NCBI GenBank assembly: GCA_920105625.2
Contig: OV050030.1
Span: 106,113,698 to 106,177,697 of the forward strand
Source of the DNA: Clusia tigrina
Taxonomy: Eukaryota > Arthropoda > Insecta > Diptera > Clusiidae
Length of the DNA: 64,000 nucleotides
Direction: 5' to 3'
The notes beneath the pieces were generated by a model, which saw nothing but the letters and a program-made list of their open reading frames with translations, had not been told where the DNA came from and did not search any database. Each line of letters starts with the position of its first letter. Positions within the stretch are counted from its first letter, which is position 1. This document shows positions 33,138 through 45,403 of this stretch, piece after piece. Position numbers and translations under genes: made by a program.

Positions 33138-33240
33138 TATGGAGCTTCGCACACGACCACTCTTCGCCGACGCCATTGCACAACTCCTCAGTGGCATGTT
33201 CGCATTGTTGGTCATGCTAATCAAGACGATCAGGGTTGCA
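33138..33240. repeat. LTR remnant of C, right copy
   Basis: Matches 28731-28830; preceded by TACGACACTCAATTT near 33052, also seen near the left copy, and followed by (TA)n. Confidence 0.7.
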
Positions 33241-33246
33241 TTTGCT

Positions 33247-33249
<3 letters not shown>

Positions 33250-33331
<82 letters not shown>
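33250..33331. repeat. (TA)n microsatellite
   Basis: About 80 bp of TA between the LTR remnant of C and the next repeat. Confidence 0.95.
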
Positions 33332-33333
<2 letters not shown>

Positions 33334-33336
33334 TTA

Positions 33337-33845
33337 GTCAGTGATTTAGTATGTTTGCCTAACAGTATGTTTCCCTACGAAAATGATGGGCTCATTTGAT
33401 TCTTTGATTGCGAGAGCTCGCGCACTTGTGTATCGGCGCCTTAAGGCAGCCAAATGTTTTAGCGAAGCGACTTGAGTCAGCTCCTTCGAGTTCAAACAAT
33501 TTTGGGTTGTGTTTTAGAACTGAACTTTATTCTTACAACTACGCTCTTATATACTTATTTCTACCATTCATTTTTGCTATAATTGGTGTTTCATTTCCAT
33601 TCCATATTTCCAATATCCCATGTGTCATCAAAATCACATGTGCAAGCAATAAATTATGAATGTGCAATTCTTGCCAACGGCAGACCTTTGAGGTTCGAAT
33701 TGCACATGACCTATTTTAAGTGCATTGCTTTGGGATAGAGGAAAGGTTTGAGCATGTGAAGTAAGTGTGTGTGCGATCATGCTGCGCGTGCACTACACAT
33801 TTCTCTGGTGCATTTAGTTCTTTAACAATCGCAGGCATACGTATG
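33337..33845 (-). repeat. Solo-LTR-like repeat, copy 1
   Basis: About 508 bp, from AGTCAGTGATTTAGTATG to GCAGGCATACGTAT, present again at 45404-45912 with about 20 differences. On the minus strand it has AGTATATAAGAGCG (TATA box) followed by AATAAAG, as in an LTR promoter/polyA region. TG...CA ends can be drawn (TGATTTAG ... GCAGGCA) but flanking bases also match, so the exact ends are uncertain. Confidence 0.6.

Positions 33846-35552
<1,707 letters not shown>

Positions 35553-35619
<67 letters not shown>
35553..35619. repeat. (TA)n microsatellite right of mariner
   Basis: About 65 bp TA tract; with 34064-34240 it suggests insertion into one longer (TA)n tract. Followed to 35743 by T-rich TTTCTTAT-type repeats. 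Confidence 0.95.
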
Positions 35620-35621
<2 letters not shown>

Positions 35622-35743
35622 CTTATTTATGTTTTTCTTATATGTATTTCTTTGTGTGTTTAGTTTTTCTTATACATATTTCTTATTTAAATTTCTTATT
35701 TGTATTTTTCTTATATGTATTTCGTAATGTGTTTAGTTTATGC

Positions 35744-36711
35744 TTATTTAAATTTCTTAAGATTATTATTATGTAATAAGATATCTTTTCCAGTATTATC
35801 TATTAGAGAATTTACACCTAGTCTATTAATAATTTTAAACAGGCCTATGTATGGGCTGTATAACTTTTTCCTACACATATTTCTCAGCATTACTAAGTCT
35901 CCTATATTAAAAATTGAACTATTCGTTCCTATGTCGTAGCTTATTTTTCTTTTCTCCTTTGTTTTTTGGAGTATAATTCTTGCAGTGTCGTTTGCATTTT
36001 TTAGTCTGTTTTTTAATTCATTTAGGTATTCTTCAGTGTTGATCGGAATAACTGTTTTGATGCCTTGTTTATCTGTTAGAATGTTTGGCAATTTTCCAAA
36101 TATGAGTTAGAAAGTTGAGTAGCCTGTGTCGACGTGTGGTGTGGTATTATATGAGAAAAGGTAAACCCTTTTCCCATTCCTGTTCTTCTGTCGAGGTGCG
36201 TATGTATTCATTTAGAACTCTATGATTTCTTTCTACGCTACCTAGTGTTTGGTGATGGTAAGGGGTGGATGTTTTATGTTGAACATCTAATGTTTTGCTC
36301 ATATGGTCAAATACCTGGTTCACGAATTCTCTATCCATGTCTGTCTTTATTGTGTGAAAATCTCCATACTTTAGTATGAATTTTTCTAGTAAAGTATTGG
36401 CAACTTCTAAAGATTCTTTTGTATACATTGGATATGCTTCAATATATTTAGTTAGTTGGTACTGAAGTGTTAAAATGTATTTATATCCGTTTGAAATACG
36501 GAGTGGTCGTACTTTGTCCATTTCTACTATTTGGAAACTTGTCGATGGGGTGTCTGTAATGACCATCTTTTCTCTTATGTGTTTTCTTGTTTTGTTTTTT
36601 GCACATATCTCGCAGGTATTTCACCATTTTTGTCATATTTTTCCATATGTATTTTGTTTTAACTTTAATAACGTTCTTCTCACTCCAGGATGTCCGGATG
36701 TTTATGTGCAA
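35744..36711 (-). pseudogene. pol: Integrase of element D
   Basis: 36711-36481 holds degenerate zinc-binding sequence (MVKYLRDMCKKQNK). 36566-36147 is the core: ILTLQYQLTKYIEAYP, TIKTDMDREFVNQVF (second Asp) and PYHHQTLGSVERNHRVLNEY (Glu). 36091-35744 is the C-terminal domain (NIGDLVMLRN, YIGLFKIINRLG). The first Asp is replaced or lost (EMDKVRPL). Frame breaks separate the three parts. Confidence 0.8.
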
Positions 36712-36778
36712 TGGTTATCATGTATGAGTTTCATTTGCTCATTTATATCATGTATATTACGTGGGGGTACAAATAAAA

Positions 36779-37469
36779 TTATAGCAGGAGATGCCGTCCT
36801 TTAGCTAAATTCTCAATAAATATATTCTTATATAAGGCCTTTAAATTATCTTCATTAATAATATCGAACAAAGTATCCTCTTTTGAAAAAGCGATCTTGT
36901 CGATTCCATGAGTGATCAAAAATTGAGTAAACTTCCTCATGACCGTACCGAGGACTAAGTCAGAATTATCGCTTAACTCTATCAGTATATTTTTATAGTC
37001 GACTGTAATTTTTGGCAAACTTTTATTATTTCTACGCGTATTTCGCTCGAGCTCATCCCCTTTTAAAATTTTGCACTTTAATTGTTTTAAATTTCTAATA
37101 TCCGATAAAGATGTACTGTTCCATATATAGAGGCGCGCTTTCCTCTTGTCTGGTTGTTCAGTGATCTGTTTGTTTTTTCTTCATGCTTCTTGTGATAGCC
37201 ATGACTGTGGGTATCATTGCCTTTAATGTGTCAGAATTTATTTCTATTCTTGACAAAGCATCTGCGTTTGTATTAATTTTACCCTATTTGTATATAATTT
37301 CAAAGTCATATTCCATCAAGTCTAGTCGGATACGAGTCATTCTAGATGAGGGGTTGTTGTGTGTAAACAGTGATACTAGTGGTCTATGATCTCTTACTAC
37401 TGTGAATTTAAGATTTCTGATGTACCCAAAGTGTAAACATTTTCTTTTGAAATTCCTGTTAATGGACAA
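36779..37469 (-). pseudogene. pol: RNase H fragment and connection of element D
   Basis: 37469-37284 has FTVVRDHRPLVSLF, SSRMTRIRLDLMEYDFEIIY, the end of gypsy RNase H. 37018-36779 (MPKITVDYKNILIELSDNSD) is a connection-type segment before the zinc-binding domain. Upstream RT motifs are absent. Confidence 0.7.
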
Positions 37470-37672
37470 GAATATTGGCTGAAAATATCTTCGTCGAATA
37501 TACTACCAATTTTTAGCAGTGAAATTTCTGCTCCAGTAAAATTTATGTATGTGCTCTTGTATTTTATTTTGACAAAACGTCCTATGTATATGTCGGTTTG
37601 TGTTTATAGTGAATGCTGTTTTGGGTAATTCGTTTCTGTTTATCCCCGCACCACTCATATTATTCTGTATAT

Positions 37673-38880
37673 TTAGCAGGCGGGGAGGCCGTCGTTTCCC
37701 TGCTGATTTATGCAATCAGCTGTGTCTTGTGCAGTGGTTTCTACATACATTATTCTATTTCGACCGGAGTTTCTTCTGTTACTGTCGTTGTTTCTGTATG
37801 TATGCTGGTCATTACGTTGGCTGTTGTAGTTGTTGTTTCTGTATGGTTGTTGATTAGCACGTTGACTGTTGTAGTGGTTTGTGTTGTTGTTATTTCTCCA
37901 ATTACGTCTGTAAGCAGTGTTATTCGAATTTTGTTGTCTGTTGTTATTGTAGTAATTTCTGACGTTGCCATTAGGGTAATGACTTCGTTGGTTATTGACA
38001 CTAAAATTATTGCTGCGGTATCTGTTTTGTTGAGGCATATTGTTGTATTGTTTTTGTTCGCGATAATTGTTACTTCTATATGACAAATCGTTCGGTTTTT
38101 CAAATTCGTCAGCTATTTGTACCGCTTCTTTAAATTGTTTGCTGCGGCTTGCTGTAATTGTTTGGACTGTTGAAAGCTATTGTATCGTTATTATTTATGA
38201 TTGCTTTCTTGACTTCTGCAGAGGTGTCTGTAGTTTGTAACTTGTTTAGAGTACAAATTAGTTCCTCAATCTGTTCTGCATAACGAGAAATTGTGTTACT
38301 ACCCTGTCTTAGTTTCGAAAGATCGTCTAATATACAGTTTGTAGTTTTTGTTGGTTTTAGCAAATTTTTTAGTTCTGAAATTAGTGTTGTGGTATTGTCT
38401 GCTCCAGCTAGTTCTAATTTGTTTTTAATTTTGTCTGGGAGTTTAGTATTAAATACTAGTGTGAAAAATATGTTCTCACTAGTTGTTGGTACAGTGGTCT
38501 TCATAATTTCCACTAAGCTTATGAACTTGGACAAGTCTTCAGGCTTGCCTGAGAATTCAGGTATTGCCTTCATTAAAAGACGTCATAGCGAGCTCTGATA
38601 ACTGTTCCGCGGTTATTTCTAATTTTGCTAACTTTTCCTCTTTCATAAACTTTTGACTGCTAATGATTTTCTTAATATAGTCGCTCAATATACTAAACCT
38701 GGATACATATGTGTTTCTTTCTAAGCTGGGCGCTTGATTAAGCTCTAGCTCAAAATAAGCAGTCTGAGTATTGAGTGTTGCCTGTAAGACTGATATATAA
38801 CTCTCAGTATATATTCTGTTCGGGGTTTTCTTTAAAATGCCTACAATTTGCTCAATTTTTTCTAATGAAGCTAGGCTCAT
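37673..38880 (-). pseudogene. gag: Gag of element D
   Basis: ATG at 38880. The first piece (to 38557) is helical (MSLASLEKIEQIVGILKKTP). A frame change leads into 38573-38130 (AIPEFSGKPEDLSKFISLVE), the usual errantivirus capsid start. The tail 38083-37673 is Asn/Arg/Tyr-rich (NNNRQQNSNN) and would bind RNA in place of a zinc knuckle. Three base pairs upstream, in the same frame, the small membrane ORF ends. Confidence 0.75.
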
Positions 38881-38883
38881 AAC

Positions 38884-39129
38884 TTATTTTTTAGACACTA
38901 TTTCAGTCAGGTCAAAAATAGATTTTGCTGCCTTTATTGTCTGTTTCCTATTATATTCTCTGTACATTTGCAGTAACGTTATTCCTAACTGTAGTCCTAC
39001 TATAATAGTTATAATTAGGAGTTTCATATCAAGTCCCTCTAACATGTCAGACTGCTGACTCTGCGTGTTTAAGATTGTAACCTGTGGATCTTCACTATGG
39101 TTCTCTATTTTGGATTTTGTACCTCCCAT
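38884..39129 (-). CDS. 81-residue myristoyl/TM-type ORF upstream of gag D
   Basis: ATG at 39129 gives MGGTKSK, whose Gly2 with Ser6 fits an N-myristoylation signal. A single hydrophobic helix follows (KLLIITIIVGLQLGITLLQM) and then a basic tail. The stop TAA is followed by GTT and the gag ATG in the same frame, so the ORF and Gag are separated by one stop codon. It may be a separate small membrane protein or an N-terminal membrane-targeting extension of Gag cut off by a mutation. I know of similar MG-plus-TM small ORFs in insect retroelements but cannot name the family. Confidence 0.5.
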   Translation of the reverse strand: MGGTKSKIENHSEDPQVTILNTQSQQSDMLEGLDMKLLIITIIVGLQLGITLLQMYREYNRKQTIKAAKSIFDLTEIVSKK

Positions 39130-39295
39130 GTTTGGAGTTAACAATTACAAATATTTGATTTGTATTATATATATATTTGAATAAAGTATTAAAAAAACTA
39201 CACGATTTACTTATATTAGTTGTAACATATATTAGTTATTTAAATGTTTTATTTTATATAGAGTTACTGATATTACATTATATAATTTTAACATG
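39130..39295. other. AT-rich gap between D and BEL
   Basis: Very AT-rich, no gene. It ends in ATTATATAATTTTAACATG, which resembles the sequence right of the BEL element (GTAATATGATTTTAACATA). Confidence 0.4.
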
Positions 39296-39550
39296 TGTGC
39301 AGGTTTGCATAGTATAAAGGTTTAATCAAATAAACTATTATATTTTTGCGAAGTTTTGTTTTATAGAATGAAGATTTATTTAATTTTACTTAGTTGTAAC
39401 AAATTAATATAAGCAGGTTATGAATAGAAAACTAATACTTGTGGAGAGAACAACGACTAGCAGACAACTAACTTCGGCTCTTACTTGTTTGCCGTCGCTA
39501 CGCTGTCATTTCGCTCTCTTTCTCTCTTTCTTCTTTATCCAGTTCGAACA
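39296..39550 (-). repeat. 3' LTR of BEL element
   Basis: 255 bp; matches 44212-44459 with about 15 differences, more diverged than the LTRs of A or copia. Confidence 0.88.
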
Positions 39551-39648
39551 TGCCGCCCCCCATGCTGGGACCAGCATAGATTTCTATTCGCTTCGGCATG
39601 GTGTAACGTTGGCCTAGAAGGGAGTGTGTGTAAAGTGTTATTTGGTTG

Positions 39649-40959
39649 CTAAATTTCAGTATAAGTAGGTATCGGTAGTGGACACAACTTAGATATCGAG
39701 CGCTTGTAAGTCCCGGTTTGAGTGCGTACGGTGACTACGCGTACCAGGTTGTCTGATCCAGGATGGAGTTCGACAACGCGAGCCATGACCCATTCATTTG
39801 GCGGTAGACGATCGTCTTTGACTATAACCAATTCATTCAGCTGTAGATTTGGACGCTGTTGACACCATTTTGGTCGTGTTTGAAGCAGAGCTAACCAATC
39901 CAAAGTCCATTTCTGCCAAAAGTGTTGCAGCATCCGTTGAGTTTGAAGATAGTGGTGGCTAAGTAAAACGTTCGATGCTGCTGAATCAACAGGCGGTGAA
40001 AGAAGTGGGCTCCCGATCAGGAAATATCCGGGGGTACGCACCATCAAATCATCCGGGTGCGAGGTCAATGGACACAATGGCCGCGAGTTGAGGCATGATT
40101 CAATGCGTACAAGTAGAATTGAGAGTATCTCGAATGTAAGGCGCGTACCATTCAGAACTCGCTTTAAGTGGTACTTGACAGCCTTCACATTGGCCTCCCA
40201 CAGACCCCCAAAATTAGGGGAGTGAGGGGGGTTGAAATGCCATTGGATGCCGTGGCTAGCGATATGCGGTACGCCATCTTCCTTGATGTCTTCCACGAGC
40301 TTACGTTTGCTTGCATGCAAAACTTTATCGTCACTTTTGAAGTTGGTTCCGCAGTCGCTGTAAATATCCTTGCACAGCCCTCGCCGGCCGATGAATCTTT
40401 GTAGCGCTAGCAAAAAAGCTTCGGAAGACATTCCAGTAACTGCCTCCAAGTGAACCGCTTTCGTTGCTAAACAAATGAAAATTGCGATATAGCTCTTGTA
40501 CGTAGTGTTGCCTCGGTATCGTGACGATTTGATTTCGATAGCACCAGTATAATCGATACTGGTGGCCAGAAATGGGCGTTGTGGTGGATTGACGCGATGA
40601 AATGGTAAGCCACCCATTAGCAGAGAATATGAGAAATGAAACTTACTTAAGGTGGTTAGAAACTGTTGCCAATGATGATTTATATCTACTGGAAGTTGCT
40701 CATCCCAGCCCAGGGCCGTGCTTACTGGATGCACCCGTTGAACTTTGTACATCCAAACTGACTTAAGCAGAATTTTCGCAGTTAAGATGATAGGTGCAAT
40801 AAGCCCTTGTGGATCAAACAGCCGAGCAATTGTTGATAGCAAAGCACGTTTCGTTGCAGAAAAGTCAATTTCGAAGTTCAGCTTGAAGATGAAAATGTCC
40901 TGATTGGGCTGCCAGTACATCCCTAGTGTTTTGACCGTTTCGGTGCTGTTGAAATTCAA
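39649..40959 (-). pseudogene. pol: BEL RT C-terminus fused by deletion to integrase
   Basis: A 436-codon frame. It starts with the RT end typical of Pao (TVKTLGMYWQPNQDIFIFKL, LLSTIARLFDPQGLIAPIIL). After KFHFSYSLLMGGLPFHRVNP it is already at the integrase core: FLATSIDYTGAIEIKSSRYR (Asp), DIYSDCGTNFKSDDK (Asp) and PHSPNFGGLWEANVKAVK (Glu), then the C-terminal NELVIVKDDRLPPNEW. RNase H and the zinc-binding domain are therefore deleted in frame. Catalytic DDE is present, but the enzyme lacks its N-terminal part. Confidence 0.9.
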
Positions 40960-41407
40960 GCAGTTGGTGCCATGACATATGCTTCTGATTTATGCCATTC
41001 AGCAAAGAAATTGAGTTGCTGCTCCATTTGCGTAGGTTCATTCCAGCAGAGAGCAGAGCTGCAGTAACTTGCTCGCGAATAGCTGTGGCATTTCCGATGG
41101 GGTCACTGCCAGATAGCACGTCGTCGACGAAAATTTCGTGTTTGAGTACATTTCTTGCTAGTGGGTATGACTCCTTTTCGTCTTCGGCGATTTGATGGAG
41201 CACACGTATTGCAGTGTATGGGGCTGAGGCCATTCCAAATGTGACCGTACTAAGACAGTAGTCTTGAATATCTCCTTCACCGTTTCGCCATAATAGGCGC
41301 TGATATTGCGAATCTTCGGGGTGCATATCGATACATCTATACATTTTTTGTATATCAGCCGTGAATGCATACTTATGTTTTCGCCAATTCAAGATTACTG
41401 TCGACAA
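40865..41407 (-). pseudogene. pol: BEL reverse transcriptase, central part
   Basis: Reads YAFTADIQKMYRCIDMHPED, QYQRLLWRNGEG, LSTVTFGMASAPYTAIRVLH and the catalytic EIFVDDVLSGS. This is the Pao-family RT core. The N-terminal fingers (about 41410-41480) are shortened and out of frame. Confidence 0.88.
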
Positions 41408-41467
41408 TTATCATTCAGAGATCTACCGTTCGTCGTTTTGCACGAAGCGTCGGAAACGACGCGTAAC

Positions 41468-42613
41468 TTAGTGGTCTTTGATCAACGCATGAAGTGGCAG
41501 AACGCACGATGTCACTGTAGGTATATTCGATGACGTAAGGACGCAGTGATCGATCTCTGTTGTAGTAGCTGGTGTTATTTGATTTAATGCAAAGTTTTCT
41601 TTAATGCAGTCCCGATATAATTTGCATAATTCCTCATCGCGCTGAAGCTTCCGCTCTAGACAATAGAAACGATTTAATGAAATTTGTTTAGATTTGCCTA
41701 GTGTTTGAGTTTGATCAAATGCATCCTTTAATGGAAGTCTAACCAAATACTTGAAATTAGATTGATGCAAATGCGTTTGTTGAAAATGGTTTTCACACCA
41801 GTTTTCTTCCTGGGATAGAGCTCGGTCCGCAGGTATTTGTTCATGGTCGTAGAACTTTTGAACTAAAGATTCAAGTAGAAGGGTAGAGTGGTGACAACGA
41901 ATGTTCGTTGAGCGCTTGGAAACTGGCGCAGTATTGCCGGTCAAGATCCACCCCACCTTTGTGTGCTGTGCAATAGGCTCGTCAAACCTTCCGAAGCGAG
42001 TTTCTGGTAACATGATGCGAGCCATCATATCGGCTCCGATGAGCAAATCTATACGACGAGATTCGAAAAAGGTGGGATCTGCGAGTTGCAGACCCTGTAT
42101 GCGCGACCAATGCTGCGGTACAATTTTCTCACTAGGCAGGCTGATGGTGAGCACATTAAGAACGTATGCTACGTCGACTGGAGTCTTAAAGGAAGGATTA
42201 ATACACGAGCGAATGCTGAAACTGACAGTGAAGTTACAGGTTGTAGGAGTACCGCTTAGCCCGGAGATCTCTGCTAAAGTGCGATTTCGAGCTAAGCCTA
42301 TAGTTTGAGCAGCATGTTCCGATATTAACGTTGCTTCGGAACCGTTGTCAATGAGAGCGCGCACAACTGCTGTTTGGCCTGTGACGTCATTCACTACAGA
42401 GACCATTGCAGTTGCTAATAGAACTTTTCGAGCCGGTTTTTCTGTAGTTGTTGCTGCAACGAAAGTATAATTCGCTGCCTTTGCGACTATTGTTGTTTGC
42501 GGCGAATTCGAAGTAAAAGCGCTCTCACGGTGAAAAGGTTGAGCTGCATGATTCAGCTGTGACTGCGCCTTTGAAGCTCCCTCAGCTTGTGGAGCAGATG
42601 TAGAAAAGTGCAA
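41468..42613 (-). pseudogene. pol: BEL protease (DUF1758-like) region
   Basis: The protease active site reads VVRALIDNGSEATLISEHAA; the usual DSG/DTG is DNG here, as in several BEL copies. It ends with DLLIGADMMARIMLPETRFG and TKVGWILTGN, both family hallmarks. The frame opens without ATG, continuing from the zinc-rich Gag end (CLNCLSHSYSC, CLQCGQRHPTQLH at about 42760-42613). It stops at 41468 at the entrance to RT. Confidence 0.88.
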
Positions 42614-42763
42614 TTGGGTGGGATGCCTTTGTCCACATTGGAGACAATTTTTGTTGCTGGGACAGTGCGAACATGAGTACGAGTGACTCAGGCAATTTAA
42701 ACATAATTTAGCACGATCAACAATAGCTTTGCGTTCGAAGCAATCTTTAGCTAGAAACGTCGA

Positions 42764-43887
42764 TCAACAGCGTAAAATATGGGCATCACCACATAAGTAA
42801 CAGGAGACTGCCCTTTTCGGCTGTGCAGTGACATGGAAGTTTCTGCTGGCAGATTGATTCGCTTTCCAGGTGTTACGTCTCTCCGGCAAATGAGCTGAAG
42901 TGGTGTGCTTCGAAGATGATGGCGTATCGATGTGAAGCTGCCTGTTTTCAATCACGTTGATGGTGACTAAGCGATCGTTCAAAAATGATTCAATTCCACT
43001 GAAACTAGGTATGGCGGTATTACTGCCTAAGTGATGCTCCCACGCCTGATGCGTTTCCTTTGGGAGCTGAATTGAAACGTAGTAGGCAATCCAATGGTCG
43101 CACTCAGAAACTGGAATTTGTAGCCGCTGGAACTCATTGACGCACACTCTGGCTACGTTTAAAAGAGAATTGATGCCATCAGTACGCTCTTTCGTGAGCG
43201 CAGATATGCTGAACAGCTTGTTCATGTGGTGCATGAAAAGTAGTCGAGGGTTGTTGTACCGCTTTACTATTAACTCCCAGGCTGTTGGATAGTTGGTCTC
43301 TGTAAGCTCCATTTGCTGTACATCGATGTCTTTGTCATCAGGTAGCGCTTTCTTCAGAAAGTAGAATTTGTGCTTCGCACGCAAACTAGTGTTGTTGTGG
43401 ATTAAGCGAATATAGGCATCGTGGAAAGCTAGCCCGTCTGTGTATTTGCCCGTAAAAAGGATGGCAGCGGTAATTTGGGTAGCTCAAGCGATGACGCATG
43501 AGTTTGCCTTACAGATGGGTCTTGCGTCGATTTGGGCTGTTGGTCTTCCAATGCATCCAACAGCGTGGCTCTTATGTCAAAGTAGAGTTCTTAAAAATTA
43601 GAGGATATCGCATCTTTGAAATATGGCGAATCGCGAGTGAGAGAGGAGCAAATAAGTTGTTTGTGTACCTCGAAAAAATCCTTATGCAGCATTTCAACCT
43701 TATCCAGTCTGACTTGACAGTAGGCTTTAGCTTTTCTCGTACTGGAGTCCTTTTTTAAGTTTTTCAACATTTGCTTAAGACTGTCATGGTGGTCTGTTTG
43801 CAGTGCAATGAGGCCTTCGTAATTTGCCAATGGCGAATTTGACGCGTTGTCTTTGGGAGACGGTTGACTTGTTTTAGAAGGATTCAA
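42764..43887 (-). pseudogene. gag: BEL Gag
   Basis: Two pieces: 43887-43591 (helical, charged) and 43384-42764 with the Pao Gag signature YPTAWELIVKRYNNPRLLFM and ITALTK-like ISALTKERTDGINSLLNV. It ends CYLCGDAHILRC, the first BEL zinc motif, and a stop separates it from the next Cys cluster. The two pieces are in different frames. Neither opens with a clear ATG except MRAKHK-like alternatives, so starts are not claimed. Confidence 0.8.
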
Positions 43888-44211
43888 GGATTCTCTACTG
43901 CTCTAAACCGATACCCTACTTACCCTTTACCTTATGCTGTCTTCTCGGATGGTGTGGATACAGGATCGTTGTCGTCTTCAACCAGAATTGGAATTGCACA
44001 AGAAAAATGTTGAATTGTGGAGCACGTTGCGTGATTTTGGGGTTATGTGTTATGACGTCATCATTTAACACACTGTCCGTTTATGCATAGCGATGGTGGC
44101 GTGTTTGCTGTCAGCAAAGGTGCCCGCTGTATGAAAGCTAAATCACGTCTATTAAATTGTTAAATTGTTGTTGGTCGTCGTTTAGGTTCCCCCCATGGGC
44201 CACCAAAATTA

Positions 44212-44459
44212 TGTACAGGTTTGCATAGTATTGGATAATCGAATGAATTATTAAATTTTTGCGAAGGTTTGTTTTATAGAATGAAGATTTATTTAATTTT
44301 ACTTAGTTGTAACAAATTAATATAGCCAGGTTATGAATAGAAAACTTATACTTGTGGAGAGAACAACGACTAGCAGACAACTAACTTCGGCTCTTGCTTG
44401 TTTGCCGTCGCTACGCTGTCATTTCGCTCTCTTTCTTCTTTGATCCAGTTCGAAGAACA
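44212..44459 (-). repeat. 5' LTR of BEL element
   Basis: 248 bp. On the minus strand it is followed by TAATTTTGGTGGCCCATGGG, where TGGTGGCCCATGG is the candidate primer-binding site. Confidence 0.85.
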
Positions 44460-44576
44460 TGTAATATGATTTTAACATATTTTAATTTTTAAAATGATTT
44501 ATCTATAGTTAATATATTAATTTCTATTTATATATAATATTTAAATGATTTATATACGAGTATATATGGTTGTAGA

Positions 44577-44762
44577 TCAGAACGGGCAGTATTTCTTTAT
44601 CATGGTTCTTTTTTCCAAAGTTCTTACTGCACCATCATCCCAGTCTGCAGCTGTAGGTGTTCCGTTAATGCCTATAGATTTCCATAACCATGTCAAGAAC
44701 TTAATTTTTCCGGCATCAGTTAACGGCTTGTGAGGCTTTAATATCGCTTGCTCGGTTTCCAT
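44577..44762 (-). CDS. Unrecognised 61-codon ORF
   Basis: ATG at 44762; reads METEQAILKPHKPLTDAGKI and ends with a basic KKYCPF. It follows the next ORF by about 100 bp on the same strand. No family recognised; it may be a downstream exon or frame of the same protein. Confidence 0.3.
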   Translation of the reverse strand: METEQAILKPHKPLTDAGKIKFLTWLWKSIGINGTPTAADWDDGAVRTLEKRTMIKKYCPF

Positions 44763-44862
44763 CTATACGAATTCTATTTATTATTCTTTTGTAGCGTTTT
44801 TTTTCTTCAACTGTCTGTTGCAGATTGTAACCGTGATACAGTTTCTTCAGCTGTGTCCTGTT

Positions 44863-45246
44863 TTAGACCTTTTTTCCACCTCTCTTCCCTCTCTTGCGTT
44901 GCTTATTTTCTTGGTTTTGACACAAGCTTCGTCTTATCTCAGAGTTTTGTACTTGTCTGTCCCTGTATTCATCGATGGTAATCGGCTTAGGACCTTTGGA
45001 TGAGCCTGATGGGATGTAACGGATATTGTTAGTTTTTGACCCTGGTTGTGGTTGTGGCACGTATTCCTCTTCTAAAATGGCTGCTTGTTTATAAAAAGTA
45101 TTTAGGAGCCGTGGTGCTGGTACTGCGTTTCCCAGTGGGTACAGCGTTTCCTGGACGGCTGCGTCCTTTGATTTTACTATTTCCAGATGTTTAGCCGCTC
45201 TGTTGTATGTTTTGTCGAATAAAGCGTGGAATTCTGCGTCATTCAT
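44863..45246 (-). CDS. Unrecognised 127-codon ORF with basic C-terminus
   Basis: ATG at 45246. The sequence is helical and charged, with KPITIDEYRDRQ and a strongly basic end (KQRKRGKRGGKKV). I recall KP(I/V)T(I/L)EEYR-type motifs followed by basic tails in transposon-associated insect ORFs, but I cannot name the family. It is next to a BEL element and a minisatellite, so it is probably part of an unidentified repeat. Confidence 0.4.
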   Translation of the reverse strand: MNDAEFHALFDKTYNRAAKHLEIVKSKDAAVQETLYPLGNAVPAPRLLNTFYKQAAILEEEYVPQPQPGSKTNNIRYIPSGSSKGPKPITIDEYRDRQVQNSEIRRSLCQNQENKQRKRGKRGGKKV

Positions 45247-45257
45247 CCCTGTAAAAT

Positions 45258-45395
45258 TAGCTATCTGGTCAGCGGTATGGCAGGAAAATCAGGATCGGTT
45301 TGGAAAAAAGAGGAATCTGTCTGGTCAGCAAGATCAGGATAGGTGTGGCAGGATCAGCTATCTGGTCAGAAAGATCAGGCGCGGTGTGGCAGGAT
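45258..45395. repeat. Imperfect minisatellite (CTGGTCAG...AGATCAGG)
   Basis: About three units of roughly 45-50 bp built from CTATCTGGTCAG, AAGATCAGG and GGTGTGGCAGGATC. Confidence 0.6.
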
Positions 45396-45403
45396 CGCCA
45401 GTC

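Larger units (their letters stand above)
28731..33240 (-). mobile_element. Decayed Ty3/gypsy element 'C'
   Basis: Minus-strand gag (32819-31707), protease (31740-31399), RT (31436-30435), RNase H (30475-29651) and integrase (29850-28940) lie in canonical order. About 100 bp starting GGAGCTTCGCACACGACCAC is present at both ends (28731-28830 and 33138-33238), likely LTR remnants; GACACTCAATTT also occurs near both. (TA)n tracts abut both remnants on the left and right respectively. Stops and frame changes occur in gag, RT and RNase H. Confidence 0.8.
35744..39129 (-). mobile_element. Ty3/gypsy element 'D', lacking protease and RT
   Basis: Minus-strand order: small membrane ORF (39129-38884), gag (38880-37673), a piece of RNase H (37469-37284), connection (37018-36779) and integrase (36711-35744). 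The stretch between the Gag tail and RNase H is only about 200 bp, so protease and RT are deleted. Gag has an Asn/Arg/Tyr-rich tail instead of zinc knuckles, as in gypsy/17.6-type errantiviruses. LTRs were not found; the right side abuts AT-rich sequence and the BEL element. Confidence 0.75.
39296..44459 (-). mobile_element. BEL/Pao LTR retrotransposon, internally deleted
   Basis: LTRs 39296-39550 (3', 255 bp) and 44212-44459 (5', 248 bp) share TGT(G/A)CAGGTTTGCATAGTAT ... TTCGAA(GAA)CA. A G-rich purine tract (minus strand GCATGGGGGGCGGCA) abuts the 3' LTR. Minus-strand Gag, BEL-type zinc-rich region, DUF1758-like protease, RT and integrase follow BEL order. RNase H and the integrase zinc domain are missing, and there are several stops. 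A target duplication was not clear. Confidence 0.9.
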
